Below, piece by piece: positions 62,306 to 64,000 of a stretch of DNA of 64,000 bases (positions are counted from its first letter, which is position 1; the number at the start of each line of letters is the position of its first letter). A program made the position numbers and the translations under genes. The notes below the pieces were generated by a model that saw nothing but the letters and a program-made list of their open reading frames with translations, made no database searches and was not told the origin of the DNA. Source of the DNA: Kribbella sp. CA-293567 (GTDB lineage: Bacteria > Actinomycetota > Actinomycetes > Propionibacteriales > Kribbellaceae). Where the stretch lies: assembly GCF_027627575.1 (NCBI RefSeq), contig NZ_CP114065.1, positions 5,332,001 through 5,396,000 of the forward strand. The letters run 5' to 3'.

Positions 62306-64000
62306 TCAGGCGGGAACGATGTTGACCAGTTTCGGCGCGCGGACGATGACCTTGCGGGTACCCCGGCCGTCCAGCGCCTTCTGCACGGCCTCGGAGGCCA
62401 GCGCCAGCTGTTCCAGGTCGGCGTCGGAGATGTCGGGTGACACCTCCAGCCGGTCCTTCACCTTGCCGGCGATCTGGACGATGGCGATCACCGAGTCCTC
62501 GACCAGCAGCGCCGGATCGACCTTCGGCCAGCCGGCCTTGGCGACCGTGGGCTCGTGGCCCAGGTTCTCCCACATGTCCTCGGCCGTGTACGGCGCGACC
62601 AGGCTCAGCAGGATCGCCACCGTCTCGGCGGCCTCGCGGACCGCCGGGTCGGCCGCTCCCGGCCCCGAGTCGATCGCCTTGCGAGTGGCGTTCACCAGCT
62701 CCATCGTGCGGGCGATCATCACGTTGAACCGGTAGGACTCGATCAGCTCGGTCGCGTCGGCCACGGTCTTGTGGGTCAGCTTGCGCAGCGCCAGGTCACC
62801 GGTGGAGAAGTCGGCCCCGACCGGGGACTCTACCGACCCGCTCAGCCGCCAGGCGCGCTGCAGGAACTTCAGCGAACCACCCGGCGACATGTCGGCCCAG
62901 TCGATGTCGTCGTCCGGCGGACCGGCGAAGACCATCGTCAGCCGGACCGCGTCGACACCGAAGGCATCCAGCTGGTCGCCCAGGTTGACGCCGTTGCCCA
63001 GCGACTTGCTCATCGCCTTGCCCTCGTTGACCACCTGGCCCTGATTCAGCAGCCGGGTGAAGGGCTCCGTCGCCTCCAGCAGGCCCATGTCGTGCAGCGC
63101 CTTCACGAAGAACCGCGCGTACAGCAGGTGCAGGACGGCGTGCTCCTTGCCACCGACGTACTGGTACGTCGGCATCCAGCGGCGCGCGGCCTCGGGATCG
63201 AACGGTCCCTCGGTGTAGTCCGGCGAGATGTAGCGCAGGAAGTACCAGGAGGAGTCGACGAAGGTGTCCATCGTGTCGGTGTCCCGCTCAGCGGCGCCAC
63301 CACACTTCGGGCAGGCCACCTCGACCCAGTCGCGCGCCGAGGCCAGCGGAGAGACGCCCTTGGGAGCCAGCTCCTCGCCCCGCAGGTCCGGCAGCTCGAC
63401 CGGCAACTGGTCGTCCGGAACCGGTACTTCGCCGCACGCCGGGCAGTGGATCATCGGGATCGGCGCACCCCAGTAGCGCTGCCGGCTCAGCAGCCAGTCG
63501 CGCAGCCGGAAGTTGATCGTGCGCTCGCCCAGCCCCTTGCCCTCCAGCCAGTCGATCATCGTCGACTTGGCCTCGGCGACGCCCAGCCCGTCCAGGCTGA
63601 CCTCGTCGTTGGAGCTGTTGATGGCCGGACCGTCGCCGGTGAACGCCTTGCCGTCGAAGCCCTCCTCAGGCTGGACGGTGCGCACGATCGGCAGGCCGAA
63701 CTTCTCGGCGAACTCCCAGTCCCGCGAGTCCTGACCGGGCACGGCCATGATCGCGCCGGTGCCGTAGTCGGACAGCACGTAGTCGGCGGCCCAGACCTGG
63801 ATCCGCTCGCCGGTCACCGGGTTGGTCGCGTAGGCACCCAGGAAGACACCGGTCTTCTCCCGGTCGGTGCTCAGCCGCTCGATCTCGGTCGACGCCTTGA
63901 CGGCCTTCAGGTACTCGTCGAAAGCCTCCTGCTGGTCCGGCGTGACCAGGTCCGCGGCCAGCTTGGAGTCGGGAGCGACCACCAGGAAGGTGGCGCCGAA
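62306..64000 (-). CDS. leuS: Leucyl-tRNA synthetase, C-terminal part
   Basis: The last 565 codons of leuS; the N-terminus with the HIGH motif lies beyond the right edge. Visible are the end of the CP1 editing domain (DSRDWEFAEKFGLPI region), a zinc-type pair in IHCPACGEVPVPD, the KMSKS motif as AMSKSLGN, and the anticodon-binding helices ending in KVIVRAPKLVNIVPA. The enzyme charges tRNA-Leu. The frame is open to the last base, encoding FGATFLVVAPDSKL before the first internal Met-like codon. Confidence 0.96.
   Translation of the reverse strand, partial: FGATFLVVAPDSKLAADLVTPDQQEAFDEYLKAVKASTEIERLSTDREKTGVFLGAYATNPVTGERIQVWAADYVLSDYGTGAIMAVPGQDSRDWEFAEKFGLPIVRTVQPEEGFDGKAFTGDGPAINSSNDEVSLDGLGVAEAKSTMIDWLEGKGLGERTINFRLRDWLLSRQRYWGAPIPMIHCPACGEVPVPDDQLPVELPDLRGEELAPKGVSPLASARDWVEVACPKCGGAAERDTDTMDTFVDSSWYFLRYISPDYTEGPFDPEAARRWMPTYQYVGGKEHAVLHLLYARFFVKALHDMGLLEATEPFTRLLNQGQVVNEGKAMSKSLGNGVNLGDQLDAFGVDAVRLTMVFAGPPDDDIDWADMSPGGSLKFLQRAWRLSGSVESPVGADFSTGDLALRKLTHKTVADATELIESYRFNVMIARTMELVNATRKAIDSGPGAADPAVREAAETVAILLSLVAPYTAEDMWENLGHEPTVAKAGWPKVDPALLVEDSVIAIVQIAGKVKDRLEVSPDISDADLEQLALASEAVQKALDGRGTRKVIVRAPKLVNIVPA

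Overview
The window is a high-GC, gene-dense chromosomal segment of an actinomycete. The gene style (GTG and TTG starts, ATGA overlaps, leaderless-type promoters, the housekeeping set leuS, yjbQ, degV, comEA, comEC, holA, rpsT, lepA, hemW, and a DUF222/HNH gene) fits the Actinomycetia. I lean towards Kribbella or a close relative in the Propionibacteriales, but that genus call is an inference from protein style, not a search. No tRNA, rRNA, CRISPR array, prophage or insertion sequence was recognised. Both window ends cut a gene: an unidentified C-terminus at the left and leuS at the right.

Layout. 1-4.3 kb: a membrane-anchored patatin-like protein, divergent from a lipoprotein and membrane-protein pair. 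4.3-6.8 kb: a LacI regulator and an orphan ABC sugar-binding lipoprotein with a LacI-type operator. 7-10.4 kb: hemW, a degenerate tandem repeat, an APH-fold kinase and a PHP phosphatase. 10.4-13.2 kb: a MarR repressor divergent from a tightly overlapped operon of a glutamate-cysteine ligase, a clear GshB-like glutathione synthetase and a MAPEG protein. Together these look like a complete glutathione synthesis and use module, which is unexpected in a phylum that normally relies on mycothiol. 13.2-15.3 kb: two Gfo/Idh/MocA dehydrogenases behind another LacI-type operator. 15.3-18 kb: a small broken gene, a SulP transporter and a STAS anti-anti-sigma protein. 18-20.7 kb: a DyP-type peroxidase translationally coupled to an unknown partner. 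20.8-23.2 kb: a secreted GH16 glycanase divergent from an RpiR regulator with two matching 15-bp sites. 23-26.4 kb: a PNPOx-like protein, a small basic protein, and a secreted FG-GAP propeller fused to an M23-like domain.

26.4-30 kb: a repeat-rich spacer, then an operon of a CE1758-type luciferase-like monooxygenase, a MarR regulator and a CE1759-type FMN reductase. 30-35.3 kb: a small His-rich protein, TetR with a zinc alcohol dehydrogenase, a long-chain acyl-CoA ligase and asd. 35.4-39.8 kb: a uronate/pectin-derived sugar module with a tautomerase, a sodium:solute symporter, kduI, kduD and an IclR regulator, with KdgR-like palindromes on both flanks. 39.8-50.8 kb: MOSC protein, streptomycin-6-kinase-like kinase, lepA, another kinase, a large S8 protease, SRPBCC protein, rpsT, DUF6194, a double-HTH MerR protein and holA. 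51-64 kb: comEC, comEA, DUF222/HNH, degV, a PNPOx-like protein, an XRE/NB-ARC/TPR regulator, yjbQ and leuS.

The conserved backbone from hemW to leuS is repeatedly interrupted by accessory metabolic and regulatory cassettes. Most of these carry their own regulator next to a visible operator. The clearest candidates for undescribed biology are the glutathione-type operon, the DyP partner gene, the RpiR/GH16 pair and the tandem-HTH MerR/DUF6194 pair.
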